In this document: positions 28,677 through 30,772 of the stretch, one piece after another
Position numbering within the stretch: the stretch's first letter is position 1
How the letters are laid out: each line of letters starts with the position of its first letter
IMG/VR virus record: IMGVR_UViG_3300035070_001783
Coordinates: 1-30,772 of that record
Source of the DNA: a virus
DNA length: 30,772 nucleotides
Direction: 5' to 3' (one strand)
The notes under the pieces: model-generated
What the model saw: only the letters and a program-made list of their open reading frames with translations
Databases searched by the model: none
Told to the model about the DNA's origin: nothing
Position numbers and translations under genes: made by a program

Positions 28677-28967
28677 CTACCATTTAACTTTATCTGCCCA
28701 ATAAGCAGCTGACATTTTACCTTTAGCAATGTTTTTACCATGACGAGCTTTAAATGACTTACGCCTTGCTTTTTGTCTAGCTGATTCACCAGCCTTTGGT
28801 TTACCTGCTGTTTTCACACCTTGCTGTCCAAAGCGTATTGTTTTTATTTTTGTACCAACTTTAGCTACCACTACATGTGATTTCTTAGGGTGATTTGGAG
28901 TACGCTTAGGTTTATTAAATCCAGATACTCCTGCTCTAGCTAATCTTGAATCTTTCTTTTTTGGCAT
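28677..28967 (-). CDS. DUF6321-like basic phage protein (96 aa)
   Basis: Near-complete match by eye to a conserved phage family: DSRLARAGVSGFNKPKRTPN, then KSHVVVAKVGTKIKTIRFGQ, GVKTAGKPKAGESARQKARR, a KSFKARHGKN motif and SAAYWADKVKW. Conserved across many marine phages. Function is not known to me. The basic character suggests DNA association within the virion or packaging. TAATG start overlap. Confidence 0.8.
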   Translation of the reverse strand: MPKKKDSRLARAGVSGFNKPKRTPNHPKKSHVVVAKVGTKIKTIRFGQQGVKTAGKPKAGESARQKARRKSFKARHGKNIAKGKMSAAYWADKVKW

Positions 28968-29257
28968 TACATCTCTCCTTTATCTCTAAGTCTCTCTATT
29001 TCTTTTTCTAGCACTTTAATTCTTTCATTTTGTTTTATATCAGCAGGTATTTCAGCATCTTGATTAGCTTCAGCGTCTTCCTCTATATTGGTAATATGCT
29101 CTTCATTCATAGCTACTTGGTATTCTAAAAAAGATATACGAGCATTTAATTGACTATATCCCCATACTAACATAACAACAAATGTAACTGCTTGAACAAT
29201 CATTGGCAACGATATACTTAAACTACTACTATCTGATATTGGTTTAGTGTTTTCCAT
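28967..29257 (-). CDS. Membrane/coiled-coil protein A (96 aa)
   Basis: Ser-rich N-terminus, membrane segment 17-34 (LPMIVQAVTFVVMLVWGY), coiled coil 38-60 and a second helix 74-94. Its ISLxxxxxQ...LVxGY...RIxxLExxV pattern recurs in the gene at 29626, marking a duplication. It may be a spanin-like, holin-regulator or virion membrane component. Overlaps the next gene by 14 bases. Confidence 0.6.
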   Translation of the reverse strand: MENTKPISDSSSLSISLPMIVQAVTFVVMLVWGYSQLNARISFLEYQVAMNEEHITNIEEDAEANQDAEIPADIKQNERIKVLEKEIERLRDKGEM

Positions 29258-29561
29258 TTAACCTACTTATAATACCTTTTATTTCCGATACTTGATTGTC
29301 CAAATCATTAATTTCCTTCGTAATTGAATCAAACTTCCTGTCAAGCTTGTCGTCACTCTGATTCCAGCGGTTAATAAGCTTAATAACCATACCTTCCATG
29401 TTTTCAAGTGTTTCACTTTGACCTCTATTTTCTGTCTTTAGGTCGTTTAAATTTTCTTCCTGCACAGACCCTCTTTTGTTCATAGAGAATACCATATACA
29501 CTAGCAAAGCCCCTACGACAGCGATCATACCCCCTTCTGCGTAAATCTCCATAAATTCCAT
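29244..29561 (-). CDS. Membrane/coiled-coil protein B (105 aa)
   Basis: Membrane segment 9-27 (EGGMIAVVGALLVYMVFSM), then a polar stalk and a C-terminal coiled coil (DDKLDRKFDSITKEINDLDN). The ATG shares its A with the stop of the 32-aa frame (TAATG). Family not known to me, but the plan matches the neighbouring proteins. Confidence 0.6.
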   Translation of the reverse strand: MEFMEIYAEGGMIAVVGALLVYMVFSMNKRGSVQEENLNDLKTENRGQSETLENMEGMVIKLINRWNQSDDKLDRKFDSITKEINDLDNQVSEIKGIISRLNGKH

Positions 29562-29659
29562 TATCTTTTTCTCCGCACTTCACGATTTATAAAATAGTTA
29601 TGATTGAAATCATCTTCTGTTAAGATTACTTTCTTTTCTTTCTTTTTTTCTTTCCCCAT
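29561..29659 (-). CDS. Possible small charged protein (32 aa)
   Basis: Short frame overlapping the tail of the gene at 29626 in another frame and ending TAATG on the next start, so it fills the gap fully. Lys/Glu-rich start (MGKEKKKEKK), then VILTEDDFNHNYFINREVRR. The non-repetitive second half, encoded outside the overlap, supports a real gene. No ribosome site is clear. Confidence 0.45.
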   Translation of the reverse strand: MGKEKKKEKKVILTEDDFNHNYFINREVRRKR

Positions 29660-29952
29660 GATAAAGGATTTAAATTTAATTCTGTTTGATACCATTCTAA
29701 TTGTTCTTGCATTTGTGTTATTTTTTTATCTTCTTCTTCTATGTGCTTACTTACAAGGTCTTCAATGTTGGTATCAGCAAGTTCAACTCTTCGCTCAAGT
29801 TCTCCAATCCTGTTTTCAATACGTAAGTATCCCATAACAAGGATGCCAACTCCGACAATAATTTGACCAAGCCACTTAATGTTAAGACTGATACGAAAAT
29901 TATCATCAATCTTTGCCATACCGACTGACCTGTACGTCTTCTCATCGCTCAT
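29626..29952 (-). CDS. Membrane/coiled-coil protein C (108 aa)
   Basis: Paralog of the gene at 28967. N-terminal 20 residues polar, membrane segment 24-44 (NIKWLGQIIVGVGILVMGY), coiled coil 45-90 (RIENRIGELERRVELADTNI and on), basic end (GKKKRKKRK). ATGA overlap with the lipobox mini-gene. Possibly an inner-membrane partner of that small protein. Confidence 0.6.
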   Translation of the reverse strand: MSDEKTYRSVGMAKIDDNFRISLNIKWLGQIIVGVGILVMGYLRIENRIGELERRVELADTNIEDLVSKHIEEEDKKITQMQEQLEWYQTELNLNPLSWGKKKRKKRK

Positions 29953-30068
29953 ACCTCATATCCAGCTACTGACCAACCACCATCACAACTTCCAATCAGT
30001 ACTAAACCGCCAAGCACAATTATTAAAAATACTACTATAGATATATAATCTTTTAAATCTTCATTCAT
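29949..30068 (-). CDS. Mini membrane protein with lipobox-like IGSC (39 aa)
   Basis: MNEDLKDYIS, then a hydrophobic run (10-27) that ends I25-G26-S27-C28, followed by DGGWSVAGYEV. The lipobox rule [LVI]-x-[GAS]-C is met. The N-terminus has only one Lys and several acids, so export is uncertain. A Rz1-like outer spanin or another lipoprotein are options. ATGA coupling with the membrane/coiled-coil gene at 29626 makes a spanin-like pair worth testing. Confidence 0.52.
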   Translation of the reverse strand: MNEDLKDYISIVVFLIIVLGGLVLIGSCDGGWSVAGYEV

Positions 30069-30083
30069 AAGTTAAATTTACTT

Positions 30084-30512
30084 TTACTCAATACTAGATG
30101 TCCACTCACTACCAGCCAATACTGACATTACTTGAGAATGGCTTAGTTTATCGTAAGAACTGAATACGCTAGGATCATTATCTGCATCATTATCACAAGC
30201 AAACTTTAGTAGTGCTTTAGAACTATCTCCATCATCTCCGTTATTCTTGCGTAGTGTGTCTTTACCACTTTGTATTGCATTATCTATTAACGCATTAGAT
30301 ACAGGAATGGCTTGTAATAGGTCTGATTTGCTCATATCCGAGGTATATTCATAGCCATAGCTATCCATCCATGCTTTTATCTGTGCGATTGTTTTTGAAT
30401 CTGTAGGAGCATCTGCTGAATCAATATCAGCTACAGGCACAATCATATATGCCCTACCTGCCCATCTACCACTATAGTCATCTGACCATCTATTTGTTAT
30501 TTCTTCACTCAT
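30084..30512 (-). CDS. Virion protein with HeH/LEM-like motif (142 aa)
   Basis: N-terminus RWSDDYSGRWAGRAYMIVPV. Residues 40-70 (KTIAQIKAWMDSYGYEYTSD, then SKSDLLQAI) fit the two-helix HeH/SAP-like unit found in phage tail and head-tail proteins. The rest is Asp/Ser-rich. Probably a minor virion protein. AGGAAA upstream of ATG. Follows the fibre/lectin-like gene. Confidence 0.5.
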   Translation of the reverse strand: MSEEITNRWSDDYSGRWAGRAYMIVPVADIDSADAPTDSKTIAQIKAWMDSYGYEYTSDMSKSDLLQAIPVSNALIDNAIQSGKDTLRKNNGDDGDSSKALLKFACDNDADNDPSVFSSYDKLSHSQVMSVLAGSEWTSSIE

Positions 30513-30523
30513 ATTATTTTCCT

Positions 30524-30772
30524 TTAAGGTGTATTATTACTTCTATTAGTATCACTTTTGCTATACCCATTAGGTTCTGCGTTTGGTGGTGATTTTAAGT
30601 CTTCTGTGGCAGTACCAGAAGTTGTACCATGTACACTGTTCCCACTTCTATCATATATGGTGCTATCTGTGTCTGCAAGTCCTGAAGTAGCATCCAATGC
30701 TCCAAAAGCAAAATATGCTTTTAAATTATCTGAATAGCTATCCAATAGGTTTGTATGCCTTCCTGCTGTGTA
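30524..30772 (-). CDS. Fibre or lectin-like protein, C-terminal part (5' end outside window)
   Basis: The frame is open to the window edge, so the start lies right of 30772. The TTG at 30745 is not a start. The 82 visible residues include DNLKAYFAFGALDATSGLAD, then TIYDRSGNSVHGTTSG and EDLKSPPNAEPNGYSK. The YDRSGN..HGT element is how LamG/concanavalin-like domains of phage appendages begin. Likely a receptor-binding or fibre protein tail, low certainty because most of it is unseen. Confidence 0.5.
   Translation of the reverse strand, partial: YTAGRHTNLLDSYSDNLKAYFAFGALDATSGLADTDSTIYDRSGNSVHGTTSGTATEDLKSPPNAEPNGYSKSDTNRSNNTP

Overview
The window is most of the genome of an AT-rich tailed bacteriophage (Caudoviricetes). 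It is probably marine and podovirus-like. The support is a terminase pair, a ~1,300-aa ejection-type internal virion protein, other virion genes, and several small-protein families I know mainly from marine phage contigs: the DUF6321-like and DUF5872-like proteins at 28.1-29.0 kb, and a tiny Lys/Arg-rich protein at 12.1 kb. No host gene, insertion sequence, integrase, rRNA, tRNA or CRISPR array is visible. Host assignment is not possible from sequence alone.

Layout. (1) 1-2101, minus strand: large terminase (cut by the window start), a 49-aa gene tucked between the terminase genes, small terminase (GTG start), and an unknown 78-aa gene. This is the start of the late arm, which runs leftward out of the window. 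(2) 2102-2743: a non-coding block with a pure-A/T core, direct repeats, and three to four 18-bp palindromes whose arms vary but stay paired. (3) 2744-3742, minus: a DUF932-like protein with its own promoter. (4) 3824-4210: a divergent intergenic region with short direct repeats. (5) 4271-13262, plus: about 36 tightly packed small genes, many acidic, some with zinc-binding cysteines. They include an HNH endonuclease and a MazG-like protein. Several sub-operons start at copies of one promoter, GGAACT-N17-TATAAT. (6) 13268-16342, plus: a nucleic-acid module with a small membrane protein, a Cas4/RecB-like Fe-S nuclease, a possible ssDNA-binding protein, an EVK-type PD-(D/E)XK nuclease, a resolvase-like protein and a second small candidate ssDNA-binding protein. 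It ends at a strong intrinsic terminator (16367-16388). (7) 16474-16975, plus: two small genes that run tail-to-tail into the late arm. (8) 16972-30772, minus: virion genes. In transcription order they are a lectin-like or fibre protein (cut by the window end), a HeH-like protein, a run of small membrane/coiled-coil proteins, two basic proteins, a tail protein, a short fibre-like protein, internal virion proteins, a nucleotidyltransferase-fold protein and the 1,304-aa ejection protein.

If the genome is circular or permuted, the two minus-strand blocks form one late arm: terminase to (unseen) portal, capsid and tail, then 30.8 kb down to 17.0 kb. The plus-strand early arm is then complete here. 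It has no recognisable DNA polymerase, primase, helicase or RNA polymerase, so replication probably leans on the host plus the recombination-type nuclease/SSB module. The repeat blocks beside the DUF932-like gene are the best origin candidates.

The most unusual signals are the dispersed promoter family, the covarying palindromes, the long inverted repeats around 13.3 and 16.1 kb, and the nucleotidyltransferase-like gene among virion genes. All functional statements rest on motif recognition by eye. No database search was run.
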